The translations under genes were made by a program, and so were the position numbers. Positions 9,601-19,578 of a DNA stretch of 64,000 bases are shown piece after piece. Numbering within the stretch: position 1 is the first letter of the stretch; every line of letters starts with the position of its first letter. A model generated the notes under the pieces. That model had not been told where the DNA came from. It saw nothing but the letters and a program-made list of their open reading frames with translations, and made no database searches. The stretch is from Ancylobacter rudongensis (GTDB lineage Bacteria > Pseudomonadota > Alphaproteobacteria > Rhizobiales > Xanthobacteraceae), in NCBI RefSeq assembly GCF_900100155.1, contig NZ_FMTP01000005.1:186001-250000 (forward strand), in the 5' to 3' direction.

Positions 9601-9617
9601 TGGCATACCAAATACCA
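9601..9617. promoter_or_regulatory. Candidate FCD-GntR operator upstream of the regulator-oxc operon
   Basis: TGGCATACCA followed by AATACCA reads on the minus strand as two overlapping TTGGTAT units. It lies 45-60 bases upstream of the first GntR start, in the expected promoter region. Related TGGTAT/ATACCA units recur at 9741-9748 and 11048-11070. It lies in the 398-base gap 9557-9954, which also holds the site at 9730 and a terminator; I see no gene there. Confidence 0.55.
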
Positions 9618-9729
9618 ACATGTCAATTCGCTTGTCCCCGTCACGGGGGCGCCTCCGGCTCCTTTTCCTCACCTGCGCCGTGCGCTTTCTCAGCCCGACC
9701 TGACCTTCAGTAAGGAGGGTGGAACGCAC

Positions 9730-9748
9730 TTGCGTATGCAATATACCA
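9730..9748. promoter_or_regulatory. Second candidate FCD-GntR operator
   Basis: TTGCGTATGCAA (9730-9741) is an inverted repeat with arms TTGC/GCAA, running into ATATACCA. On the minus strand it reads TGGTATATTGCATACGCAA, combining the TGGTAT unit with the TGCA core found in the palindrome before the first carrier gene. Binding by either GntR protein is inference from shared sequence. Confidence 0.5.
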
Positions 9749-9870
9749 CGGACGATCGGGCATGGCGAGGGCGCCGGAACACTTTGCGGCGTCGCGCAGT
9801 CAAAAGTTCGCTCCATTCTGGCAGAGGGTTGCTGCCGCCGGGGGCGCTTCTGTTGCAAAACCTTGAAAAC

Positions 9871-9903
9871 AAAAGGCCCGCCGCCTTGCGGCGAAGGGCC
9901 CGA
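9871..9903 (-). terminator. Terminator of the second FCD-GntR gene
   Basis: On the minus strand a GC-rich stem formed by GGGCCC-type arms and an inner CGCCG/GCGGCG pairing is followed by TTTTGTTTTC. It lies about 50 bases beyond the stop of the second GntR gene and would insulate it from the downstream GntR-oxc operon. Confidence 0.75.
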
Positions 9904-9954
9904 ATGGTGCGTCGCTTCCGGCTCTGCGCCGGCTAGAGCGGCGGAAAGGCCCTC

Positions 9955-10656
9955 TCAGGAGGGAAACTTGCCGTGCCGCTCGACATGGGCGGCGAGGCCG
10001 AGCGTGTGCTCGCGCACCAGCCGCTCGGCCAGATCGGCGTCGCGGGCGACGAGCGCCGCGATGATGCCCTGGTGCTCCTGCAGCGAGCGCTCCGAGCGGT
10101 TTTCCTGACGCACCGAGACGGCGCGGATGCCGCGAATATGGATGAACAGGTTTTCCGTCATCTCGGCGATCATCTCGCAGCCGCCGAGCCGGATGATGTT
10201 CTGGTGAAAACGGATATTGGCGTTGGAATACTCGTTCATGTGGTCGGCGGGCGCTTCACCCTCGAAATCGTGAAACAGCTCCCGCAGCTCCGCGAGCTCG
10301 CGGTCGGTGGCGCGGCTGGCGGCGAGCCGGGCGGCCATGCTCTCCAGCGCCGCCCAGACGACGATCATGTCGATGATCTCGCGCTTGGACTTGCGCACCA
10401 CGAAGATGCCGCGCCGTGGCACCGAGCGCACGAACCCTTCCTGTTCGAGGACGGTGAGGGCCTCGCGAATCGGGGTGCGGCTGACGCCGAGATCGTGCGA
10501 CAGCTGCCGCTCGTCGAGCCGGATCTCGCTCTCCTGCCCATACATGTCCATCTCGGTGATGGCCTTCTTGATGGCGTCGTAAGCCAGGGTGCGAAGGCTG
10601 GTATTGGCGGCGAGTGGAGCGATGTTCAGTCTCGTCTGGGTGTCGGCGCTTTCCAC
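9955..10656 (-). CDS. FCD-type GntR regulator (2)
   Basis: The 233-residue product is a paralogue of the regulator at 8831-9556: LGVSRTPIREALTVLEQEGF is the winged-helix recognition region and RFHQNIIRLGG, LQEHQGIIAAL and REHTLGLAAHV carry the FCD histidines. Similar stretches such as VPRRGI and WAALESMAARLA are shared by both. It has its own terminator and diverges from the first OxlT-like carrier across a 543-base gap with a strong palindrome, so it most likely controls that carrier. The two regulators may respond to different acids, for example oxalate and glyoxylate or formate, or form mixed dimers. Confidence 0.88.
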   Translation of the reverse strand: MESADTQTRLNIAPLAANTSLRTLAYDAIKKAITEMDMYGQESEIRLDERQLSHDLGVSRTPIREALTVLEQEGFVRSVPRRGIFVVRKSKREIIDMIVVWAALESMAARLAASRATDRELAELRELFHDFEGEAPADHMNEYSNANIRFHQNIIRLGGCEMIAEMTENLFIHIRGIRAVSVRQENRSERSLQEHQGIIAALVARDADLAERLVREHTLGLAAHVERHGKFPS

Positions 10657-11199
10657 GGGCGGTTTCCTCGTCAGTTGCTGAAAATGTTGTTCTTGTTGTT
10701 GTCCGCTGCAATGATCCTGCAGGGCGGCCGGTTTGTTCCGGTCATTACGCGGCCATTCCCCTGGATGCTTCTCGACTCTCTTGGGGGAGCGGCACTGTGA
10801 GCATCGTATAACACATACAGAATGTCCATGCGGGATGGTCCGGAGCCAGCACGGCCGTGCCTTCGCGCCCGCTTTCCCTTCCGCCGCCCTCTCCCTGATC
10901 GCCGAGCCCGCCGGCGGTCTGCGCCCGTGCGTGCGTCCTGACCTGTCACGGGCTGTCGCCTATCTGACGTTAGGTAATAGAGGGCAAGTATTCCCTATCG
11001 TAATGTTACGTTGGGTCATTCATTTTTCGCTGGATATGAATGTTTGTGGTATGCAAAATTTTGCATTACCAAAAAATCCGAGTATGGTCGGCAGAATGCC
11101 TGATCGATCACCCGCTGGAGCGGGCATGAGAGTCGGGAATTCAACAAGAAGAACAGAAACTATCCAATCTCTTTACGTTGGGAAACGTTCGAGGACAAA
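10657..11199. other. 543-base divergent regulatory gap before the first oxalate carrier
   Basis: The gap holds no supported gene. It contains an imperfect GTAT-ATAC inverted repeat (GTATAACACATAC, about 10805-10817), an AT-rich block from about 10970 to 11090 unlike the surrounding GC-rich DNA, and the 16-bp palindrome listed at 11046-11073. The length leaves room for a long 5' leader of the carrier message. A GAGGA ribosome-binding site ends the gap at 11191-11195. Confidence 0.5.
11046..11073. promoter_or_regulatory. 16-bp perfect palindrome with TGGT/ACCA flanks, candidate operator
   Basis: ATGCAAAATTTTGCAT (11051-11066) is fully self-complementary and is flanked by GTGGT on the left and TACCA on the right. 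It combines the TGGTAT unit and TGCA core seen at 9730-9748. It lies about 135-150 bases before the carrier ATG in the AT-rich block, a position suited to control of the promoter by the divergent FCD-GntR protein. Confidence 0.65.
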
Positions 11200-12516
11200 A
11201 TGACATCTGACGCAACGGCATCCGTCAATAAAAAGCGCTGGCTTCAGCTCGTGTTCGGCGTGATCTGCATGTGCATGATCGCCAACATGCAGTATGGCTG
11301 GACCTTCTTCGTGAATCCGATGCAGGAAGCCCATGGCTGGGATCGCGCCGCGATCCAGGTGGCGTTCTCCATCTTCATCGTCACCGAGACCTGGCTGGTG
11401 CCGGTCGAGGGCTGGTTCGTCGACAAGTACGGCCCGCGCGTCGTGGTGCTGTTCGGTGGCGTGCTCTGCGGCCTGGCCTGGGTCATCAACTCCTATGCCG
11501 ACACGCTGACCATGCTCTATGTCGGTGCGGCGCTGGGCGGCGTCGGTGCGGGCGCGGTGTATGGCACCTGCGTCGGCAATTCGCTCAAGTGGTTCCCGGA
11601 TCGTCGCGGCCTGGCCGCCGGCATCACCGCCGCCGGCTTCGGCGCCGGCTCGGCGCTGACCGTCATTCCGATCCAGAACATGATCAAGAATCAGGGCTAC
11701 GATGCCGCCTTCTTCTATTTCGGCATTGCCCAGGGCGTCGTGATCACGCTGATCGCGCTGTTCCTTGCGGCGCCGAAGAAGGAGCAGATCGCTGCCTTCG
11801 CCACCAAGGCGGTCGCCAAGGTGTCGCAGTCGGTCCGCGACTTCGCGCCGAAGGAGATGCTCTCCACCCCGCTGTTCTGGGTGATGTATGCGATGTTCGT
11901 CATGATGGCCGCCGGCGGCCTGATGGCGACCGCCCAGCTCGGCCCGATCGCCAAGGATTTCGGCATCGCCGACATTCCGGTGAGCCTGATCGGCATCACC
12001 CTGCCGGCGCTGACCTTCGCCGCCGCGATCGACCGCGTGCTGAACGGCCTTACCCGTCCGTTCTTCGGCTGGGTGTCGGACCAGATCGGCCGTGAGAACA
12101 CCATGTTCGTGGCCTTCGCCATCGAGGGCGTCGGCATCTACGCGCTCAGCGTCTTCGGCCACAATCCGGTGCTGTTCGTCATCCTCACTGGCCTGGTGTT
12201 CTTCGCCTGGGGCGAGATCTACTCGCTGTTCCCGGCCATGTGCGGCGATGCCTTCGGCTCGAAGTTCGCCACCACCAATGCCGGCCTGCTCTACACCGCC
12301 AAGGGCACGGCGGCGCTGATCGTGCCGTTCACCTCGATCCTCACCACCCTGACGGGCAGCTGGCACGCGGTGTTCATCACGGCTGCGGCCCTGAACATCG
12401 TCGCCGCGGTGATGGCGCTGGCGGTGCTCAAGCCGCTGGCCTCGGCCCATGGTCGCCGCGCAGCTGCGGCTGCGGCCGAGGCGAAGGGGACGGGCAAGGT
12501 GATGGCGGCCGAGTAG
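11200..12516 (+). CDS. OxlT-like oxalate/formate antiporter, MFS (1)
   Basis: The 438-residue product is a major facilitator with the pattern of twelve hydrophobic segments and the oxalate:formate antiporter (OFA) signature. The two substrate-binding cations known from Oxalobacter OxlT are conserved: R286 in LTRPFFGWVSD (OxlT R272) and K368 in LLYTAKGTA (OxlT K355). The loop VDKYGPR after segment 2 is the MFS motif. The ATG at 11200 has GAGGA 5 bases upstream. It probably exchanges external oxalate for internal formate across the inner membrane, feeding Frc/Oxc. It diverges from the second FCD-GntR gene and ends at a clear terminator, so it is probably monocistronic. Transport of a related dicarboxylate or monocarboxylate is possible. 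Confidence 0.9.
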   Translation: MTSDATASVNKKRWLQLVFGVICMCMIANMQYGWTFFVNPMQEAHGWDRAAIQVAFSIFIVTETWLVPVEGWFVDKYGPRVVVLFGGVLCGLAWVINSYADTLTMLYVGAALGGVGAGAVYGTCVGNSLKWFPDRRGLAAGITAAGFGAGSALTVIPIQNMIKNQGYDAAFFYFGIAQGVVITLIALFLAAPKKEQIAAFATKAVAKVSQSVRDFAPKEMLSTPLFWVMYAMFVMMAAGGLMATAQLGPIAKDFGIADIPVSLIGITLPALTFAAAIDRVLNGLTRPFFGWVSDQIGRENTMFVAFAIEGVGIYALSVFGHNPVLFVILTGLVFFAWGEIYSLFPAMCGDAFGSKFATTNAGLLYTAKGTAALIVPFTSILTTLTGSWHAVFITAAALNIVAAVMALAVLKPLASAHGRRAAAAAAEAKGTGKVMAAE

Positions 12517-12544
12517 CCGCCTCTCCCCACTGCCGGTTTTTTTC

Positions 12545-12574
12545 AAGGGCTCGTCCTCGGACGGGCCCTTTTTT
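12545..12574 (+). terminator. Rho-independent terminator of the first carrier
   Basis: AAGGGCTCGTCC (12545-12556) pairs with GGACGGGCCCTT (12559-12570), with one unpaired base, and is followed by a run of T. It lies 28 bases after the carrier stop. Confidence 0.9.
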
Positions 12575-12896
12575 CATGTCCGGGCGGCCGCAGGACCTGC
12601 TCGCTCGCGTGGAGAGCGTCGTAGGTTGACAGAATTCCAATTGTAAACAGGCGACGAGAATGGGGCGAGAGCGGTGCGCTTTCGTGTCCTTGGTGCGCCG
12701 ACAGGCCTGTCCGCTGCGATAAGGGCAAGTCATCATTCCCAAACGTTCCTGCTATTCATCTTCTATAGAGATTTGAACTAACGCAGCGTCGTCACGCGAC
12801 AGCGACGTGACATCTATTAAATGGTGTCGCGACAACAAGTGGAAATTCTACGGTGTCTTTTGGCTTACCGAACGTGTGGCGAGTCATAAATCGCAA

Positions 12897-12923
12897 TTGG
12901 CATACATAATATTGTCGATTATG
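12897..12923. promoter_or_regulatory. Candidate operator upstream of the second carrier
   Basis: TGGCATACATAAT starts here and CATAAT (12905-12910) forms an inverted pair with ATTATG (12918-12923) over 7 bases. The TGGCATAC unit matches the site at 9601. It lies about 250 bases before the carrier start, so it may be a promoter-region site with a long leader. Confidence 0.4.
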
Positions 12924-13172
12924 ATCCGGCCTCAGCGGGTCGGTTCCGATACCCTGCGTCAGGGCGCCTCCGAGGTTTCGGAACGCGGCGTAAGGGGCGG
13001 ATACCGCGCAACCTTTGGGAACGAAATGCCGCTCAAGCGGCCGTCGCGGGGGCGACGCAGAAAGCGCCCCCGGGACCAACGACAAGCCGGCGCCCGAGCC
13101 GAACAGGCAACGGAACGACCGCAATAAAAAGCCGATCCGCGGCATTTATCGATTTGGGAGAGGAGATCGCCC

Positions 13173-14498
13173 TTGAGTACGTCCAAGACCATGGCGGCCG
13201 TCGGGCCGGGCCAGGATTATTCGGAAAGCCGCCGTTGGCTTCAGCTCGTTGTCGGCGTCGTCTGTATGGTGGCGACCGCGAACATCCAGTACGCCTGGAC
13301 GCTGTTCGTTCCTGAAATTCAGGAGACCTTCGGCTGGGAGCGCGCGTCGATCCAGATCGCGTTCACCATCTTCGTGCTGGTGCAGACCTGGCTCGCGCCG
13401 ATCGAAGGCTATTTCATCGACAAGCTTGGCCCCCGCCTGATGGTCGCCTTCGGCGCCCTGTTCATCGGCGCGGCCTGGGTGATCAATTCGCAGGCCACCA
13501 GCCTGATGGGCTTCTACCTCGGCGCGGCCATCGGCGGCATCGGCGTGGGCTCGATCTACGCGACCTGCATCAACAACGCGCTGAAGTGGTTCCCGGATCG
13601 CCGCGGCCTCGCTGTCGGCCTGACGGCGGGCGGCTACGGCGCCGGCTCGGCCGCCACGATCCTGCCGATCGCCGCCATGATCGACAGCGCCGGCTTCCAG
13701 GAGACCTTCTTCTTCTTCGGCCTGCTGCAGGGCGGCCTCGCCTTCGTCGCGGCCTGGTTCCTGCGCTCGCCGAAGGCAGGCGAGGTCAAGGCGTCGACCA
13801 AGCTCAACCAGAGCCGTCGCGACTACACCCTGACCGAAGCCATGAGCACCAAGCTGTTCTGGCTGATGTTCCTGATGTTCATCTGCGTCGTCACCGGCGG
13901 CATGATGGCGGTGGCCCAGCTCGGCGTCATCGCGCAGGATCTCGGCGTGAAGGAGTTCCAGGTCGACCTGTACTTCTTCGTGATGGCCGCGCTTCCGCTC
14001 GCCCTGATGCTCGACCGCGTCATGAACGGCATCTCGCGCCCGCTGTTCGGCTGGATCTCCGACAATATCGGCCGTGAGAAGACCATGGTCATCGCCTTCA
14101 CTCTCGAAGGCCTAGGCATCATCGCGCTCGGCGCCTTTGGCCACAATCCGTGGGCGTTCCTCATCCTCTCCGGCGTGGTCTTCCTCGCCTGGGGTGAAGT
14201 CTACTCGCTGTTCTCGGCTCTGGCCGGCGACGCCTTCGGCACCAAGCACATCGGCAAGATCTACGGCGTGCTCTACACCGCCAAGGGCATCGGCGCGCTG
14301 TTCGTGCCGGTTGGCAACCTGCTGATGGAAGCGACCGGCACCTGGTCGACCGTGCTCTACACGGTTGCCGGCATGGACCTGTTCGCGGCGTTCCTGGCGA
14401 TCGCGGTCCTGCCGCGCACCCTGAAGGCCCATGTCGCGCGCTCCGCGGCCATGCCGCCGGCGGTGGACAAGACCAGCACCGCCACGGCGCATGCCTGA
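13173..14498 (+). CDS. OxlT-like oxalate/formate antiporter, MFS (2)
   Basis: A 441-residue OFA-family carrier, paralogous to the one at 11200 (for example KWFPDRRGLA and GWxSDxIGRE in both). The binding cations are R289 (ISRPLFGW) and K371 (LYTAKGIGA). The TTG at 13173 is chosen because GGGAGAGGAG ends 7 bases upstream; an ATG at 13191 is the alternative and would remove six residues. The region between segments 6 and 7 and the substrate-facing helices differ from the first carrier (for example LYFFVMAALPLALML versus VSLIGITLPALTFAA). The pair may differ in affinity or substrate, such as oxalate versus formate, glyoxylate or malonate. A terminator follows. Confidence 0.9.
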   Translation: MSTSKTMAAVGPGQDYSESRRWLQLVVGVVCMVATANIQYAWTLFVPEIQETFGWERASIQIAFTIFVLVQTWLAPIEGYFIDKLGPRLMVAFGALFIGAAWVINSQATSLMGFYLGAAIGGIGVGSIYATCINNALKWFPDRRGLAVGLTAGGYGAGSAATILPIAAMIDSAGFQETFFFFGLLQGGLAFVAAWFLRSPKAGEVKASTKLNQSRRDYTLTEAMSTKLFWLMFLMFICVVTGGMMAVAQLGVIAQDLGVKEFQVDLYFFVMAALPLALMLDRVMNGISRPLFGWISDNIGREKTMVIAFTLEGLGIIALGAFGHNPWAFLILSGVVFLAWGEVYSLFSALAGDAFGTKHIGKIYGVLYTAKGIGALFVPVGNLLMEATGTWSTVLYTVAGMDLFAAFLAIAVLPRTLKAHVARSAAMPPAVDKTSTATAHA

Positions 14499-14557
14499 TC
14501 CATCGGCGGCCTGCGCGGCCGCCGGTCGGTCCTGCCAGAACTGTGACCGTCTCGACT

Positions 14558-14582
14558 GGGGGCCCCTTGCGGGCCCCCTTTT
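14558..14582 (+). terminator. Rho-independent terminator of the second carrier
   Basis: GGGGGCCC and GGGCCCCC form an 8-bp stem around CTTGC, followed by TTTT, 60 bases beyond the stop. Confidence 0.9.
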
Positions 14583-14603
14583 CGTTTGCCGGCGAGGCCC
14601 CGG

Positions 14604-15047
14604 TCAGCCGGCCTCGCCGGGCAGGGCGAGGGCGAGTTCGGCGAGATACGCCACTTTGAGGCTGGCACTTGGGCCGAGGGCGGCGAGCGCCAAACGGTCG
14701 AACCAGCGCGCCTCCAGCGCGTCGTCGGCCGCCACGGCCTCGCCGGCGCGCCAGCGGCACAGCACGGCGATCATCGCGAAATGATGGGTGAGGGCGCCGT
14801 CGGGGCCGTGCTGAATGAAGTCGAGCACGGTGAGCAGGCGCGGCGTGTCGGCGAGGAGGCCGGTTTCTTCATTCAGCTCCCGCAGCGCCGCGTCGAGATA
14901 GGTCTCGCCCGGCTCGATGCGGCCGCCGGGAAAACCCCAGAGGCCCTGATCGGGCGGATTGGCGCGGCGCACCAGCAGCATCTCCTCCCCCCGCGCCACC
15001 AGAGCGAGGACGGCGGGGATAGGGCGGACCGGAGGCGGCAAGGTCAT
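14604..15047 (-). CDS. Nudix hydrolase downstream of thiC
   Basis: The 147-residue product carries a complete Nudix box: GGRIEPGE, then ALRELNEETGLL (pattern GX5EX7REUXEEXGU), at about residues 40-63. The family hydrolyses nucleoside-diphosphate-linked compounds using Mg2+ held by the REUXEE helix. The ATG at 15047 gives the usual short N-terminus MTLPPPVRPIPAVL; longer in-frame readings run toward thiC and are not supported. It follows thiC after 59 bases that contain a strong hairpin. Some Nudix enzymes (YmfB/NudJ) act on thiamine or HMP pyrophosphates, so a thiamine link is possible, but ADP-ribose or a general pyrophosphatase is equally likely. Confidence 0.85.
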   Translation of the reverse strand: MTLPPPVRPIPAVLALVARGEEMLLVRRANPPDQGLWGFPGGRIEPGETYLDAALRELNEETGLLADTPRLLTVLDFIQHGPDGALTHHFAMIAVLCRWRAGEAVAADDALEARWFDRLALAALGPSASLKVAYLAELALALPGEAG

Positions 15048-15070
15048 TACGGCACTACTCCTGAGGGGGT

Positions 15071-15097
15071 GCGCGGCCGGGAGCGGCCCGGCCGCGC
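15071..15097 (-). other. Perfect 11-bp hairpin between thiC and the Nudix gene
   Basis: GCGCGGCCGGG (15071-15081) pairs with CCCGGCCGCGC (15087-15097) over a 5-base loop, 10 bases beyond the thiC stop. No U-tract follows on the minus strand, so it may be a stability or attenuation element like those in the oxalate operon. Confidence 0.6.
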
Positions 15098-15106
15098 GGG
15101 AGCAAC

Positions 15107-17160
<2,054 letters not shown>

Positions 17161-17278
17161 TGATCTTCGACGAAAGTCGGCCACGGGTCAAATCCCGCCG
17201 GACCGTCACCCTGCGAACGCCGTAATTCCTGTAGATTGCTGATCGCAACGAAACGATGCCTGAGATATCGGGGGACCC

Positions 17279-18526
17279 ATGGCCAGCACGACGTTTCCGC
17301 CCCGCACAGCGACCCGCCGCGCGGTGATCGCCGGCGCGCTTGCTCTCAGTTTGCTCGCGCCTGCTGCGGCCTTCGCCCAGGAGAATTGCGGGCGGACCGG
17401 CGCCGGCTTCGACGCCTGGCTCGCCGGCTTCAAGCAGCAGGCGGTGGCGGAAGGGGTGTCGCCGCGCACGGTGGCGGCCGCGCTGAACGGCGTGACCTAT
17501 GCGCCCGACATTGTCGGCACCGATCGCGGGCAGAAGGTGTTCGGCCAGAGCTTCTTCCAGTTCTCCGACCGCATGGTCGCCAATTACCGCATCCAGCAGG
17601 GTCGCCAGAAGATCCAGAAGAACCCGGAACTGTTCAGCCGGATCGAGCAGCAATTCGGCGTGCCCGGCGCGGTGCTGGTCGCCTTCTGGGGGCTGGAGAC
17701 CGATTTCGGCGCCTTCATGGGCGACAAGCAGACGATTCGCTCGGTCGCCTCGCTCGCCTGGGACTGCCGGCGGGCGGAGATGTTCCGCACCCAGCTGATG
17801 GCGGCGCTGAAGATCATCGACCGGGGCGACCTGACCGTGCAGACCATGCGCGGCCCGTGGGCGGGCGAGCTCGGCCAGTTCCAGTTCCTGCCCGACCATT
17901 ATCTCAATTATGGAGTGGATTTCGACGGCGACGGGCGGGTCGATCTCATCCGCTCGGCGCCCGACGCGCTGGCCTCGGCGGCGAACTACATCAAGGCGCT
18001 GGGCTGGAAGGCCGGCCAGCCCTGGCTGGAAGAGGTGAGCGTGCCGCCCAACCTGCCCTGGGACCAGGCGGACCTGTCGATCAAGATTCCCCGCTCCCAA
18101 TGGGCGCGCATGGGGGTGGTGCGCGCCGGCGGCGGCCAGCTGCCCGCCGACCAGCTTCCCGCCTCGCTGCTGCTGCCGATGGGGCGGACGGGGCCGGCCT
18201 TCCTCGTCTACCCGAATTTCGACGTGTTCACCGAGTGGAACAACTCGCTGACCTACGCCACGTCAGCCGCCTATCTCGCCTCCCGCGTCGCCGGGGCGGG
18301 GCCGTTCAACCGGGGGCAGGGGGACAAGATTCCCGTGCTCTCCATGGCGCAGGCGAAGGAGTTGCAGACGCTGCTCAACGCGCGTGGCCACCATGTCGGG
18401 CGGATCGACGGCATTGTCGGCGCGGCGACGCGGCAGGCGGTGAAGACCGAGCAGATGCGGCTCGGCCTGCCCGCCGATTCCTACCCGACGCCGGACCTGC
18501 TGGCAGCGCTGCGCGCCGGTAGGTAG
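17279..18526 (+). CDS. Membrane-associated lytic murein transglycosylase, MltB type, with peptidoglycan-binding domain
   Basis: The 415-residue product starts with a Sec-type signal peptide (ATRRAVIAGALALSLLAPAAAFA, cleavage after about residue 33) and carries an SLT_2 (GH103) catalytic domain at about 40-330. The catalytic glutamate is in AFWGLETDFGAFMG near residue 140. The segment AGELGQFQFLP is typical of the family. A C-terminal PG_binding_1 domain follows (about 350-410, with LQTLLNARGHHVGRIDGIVG). It would cleave glycan strands in the periplasm, forming 1,6-anhydro-muropeptides. No lipobox is visible, so it is probably soluble. It is divergent from thiC and convergent with the CDF transporter. 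Confidence 0.93.
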   Translation: MASTTFPPRTATRRAVIAGALALSLLAPAAAFAQENCGRTGAGFDAWLAGFKQQAVAEGVSPRTVAAALNGVTYAPDIVGTDRGQKVFGQSFFQFSDRMVANYRIQQGRQKIQKNPELFSRIEQQFGVPGAVLVAFWGLETDFGAFMGDKQTIRSVASLAWDCRRAEMFRTQLMAALKIIDRGDLTVQTMRGPWAGELGQFQFLPDHYLNYGVDFDGDGRVDLIRSAPDALASAANYIKALGWKAGQPWLEEVSVPPNLPWDQADLSIKIPRSQWARMGVVRAGGGQLPADQLPASLLLPMGRTGPAFLVYPNFDVFTEWNNSLTYATSAAYLASRVAGAGPFNRGQGDKIPVLSMAQAKELQTLLNARGHHVGRIDGIVGAATRQAVKTEQMRLGLPADSYPTPDLLAALRAGR

Positions 18527-18559
18527 CGTCGCGGCGTCGGGACCTCGGAGGCCTGGGCC

Positions 18560-19447
18560 TCACAGCACCGGCACGCCCTGCTGCTTGGCCTTCACTTCCG
18601 GCTCGACATGGATGTTGACGAGCACGTCGGCGACCTCGGCCTCCAGCGCGTCCTCGATGCGGTCGCAGATGGCGTGCGCCTCGCTGACCGGCATGTCGCC
18701 GGGCACGACGAGGTGGAAATCGACGAAGATCATCCGCCCCGCCTGCCGCGTGCGCAAATCATGCGCCTCGATGGCGCCGGTGGCCTCGGCGGCGATGCGC
18801 CGGCGGATGCGCTCCAGCGTTTCCGCCGGCACCGCCTGGTCCATCAGCCCGCCGACGCTCTCCTTCAGCACCGACCAGCCCGACCACAGGATGTTCAGCG
18901 CGACCAGCCCGGCCAGCACGAGGTCGAGCTTTTCCCAGCCCGAGAGCGCCGCCAGCGCGACGCCGAGCAGCACGCCGGCCGAGGAGACGACATCGGTCAG
19001 CAGGTGACGCCCATCGGCGGCCAGCGCGGGCGAGCGGGCGCGCCGGCCTTCGCGGATCAGCACCGCGCACCAGATGCCGTTGATGACGGTGGCGGCGGCG
19101 TTGATCGCCAGGCCCTGCGGCGAGGCATCGAAGCTGTGCGGTTCGAGCCAGCCGAGATAGACCTCGCGGAAGATGGTGATGGCGGCGACGACGATCAGCA
19201 CGCCGACGATGACGGCGGAAAAATACTCCGCCTTGGCATAGCCATAGGGGTGGGCGGCGTCGGCCGGCTTGGCGCTGACGCGCAGCGCCACCACGGCGGC
19301 GATGGCGGTGGCGACGTTGACGATGCTCTCCAGCGCGTCCGAATACAGCGCCACGCTGCCGGTGAGCAGGAAGGCGGCGTATTTCAGCCCGAGCACCACC
19401 AGGCTGATGCCGACATTGATCAACGCGATCCGTGAGGAGAGAGCCAT
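18560..19447 (-). CDS. Cation diffusion facilitator (CDF) metal efflux transporter
   Basis: The 295-residue product has the CDF fold: six hydrophobic segments in the first 200 residues and a C-terminal cytoplasmic dimerisation domain (from about 210). The paired metal-site motifs are YSDALESIVNV on segment 2 and HLLTDVVSS on segment 5 (the HxxxD pattern associated with zinc and cadmium), with HPYGYAKAEYFSA in between. The ATG at 19447 (MALSSRIALIN) is chosen because the first membrane segment begins right after it; a 23-residue longer reading has no support. It would export Zn2+ or a similar divalent ion from the cytoplasm by proton exchange. It stands alone between convergent mltB-type and kinase genes. 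Confidence 0.9.
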   Translation of the reverse strand: MALSSRIALINVGISLVVLGLKYAAFLLTGSVALYSDALESIVNVATAIAAVVALRVSAKPADAAHPYGYAKAEYFSAVIVGVLIVVAAITIFREVYLGWLEPHSFDASPQGLAINAAATVINGIWCAVLIREGRRARSPALAADGRHLLTDVVSSAGVLLGVALAALSGWEKLDLVLAGLVALNILWSGWSVLKESVGGLMDQAVPAETLERIRRRIAAEATGAIEAHDLRTRQAGRMIFVDFHLVVPGDMPVSEAHAICDRIEDALEAEVADVLVNIHVEPEVKAKQQGVPVL

Positions 19448-19578
19448 CGGCGCATACCCATTATGGCGCCGCGCGCCCGATGCCGTGCGCTTAGTCGCTC
19501 GCTCAATAAAAAGCAAGCAGCGGCAATGACTTGCAAGTCATTCGCAGAAGCGTTTGCAGGCGCTGTCGGCGTAGGGCC

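Larger units (their letters stand above)
12517..13172. other. 656-base gap between the two carriers
   Basis: After the terminator at 12545-12574 the gap has no supported gene; readings in it are short and unlike any family. It contains an AT-richer stretch (about 12740-12930) with a TGTCGCGACA palindrome near 12826, a TGGCATACATAAT motif near 12897 resembling the candidate GntR operators, and a CATAAT/ATTATG inverted repeat. A GGGAGAGGAG ribosome-binding site ends it. The second carrier therefore probably has its own regulated promoter. Confidence 0.5.

Noticed and set aside
11173-12546. A 457-codon antisense reading over the first carrier
   Set aside because: Charged, low-complexity composition with no motif. 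The sense strand is a clear OxlT-like carrier with conserved arginine and lysine.
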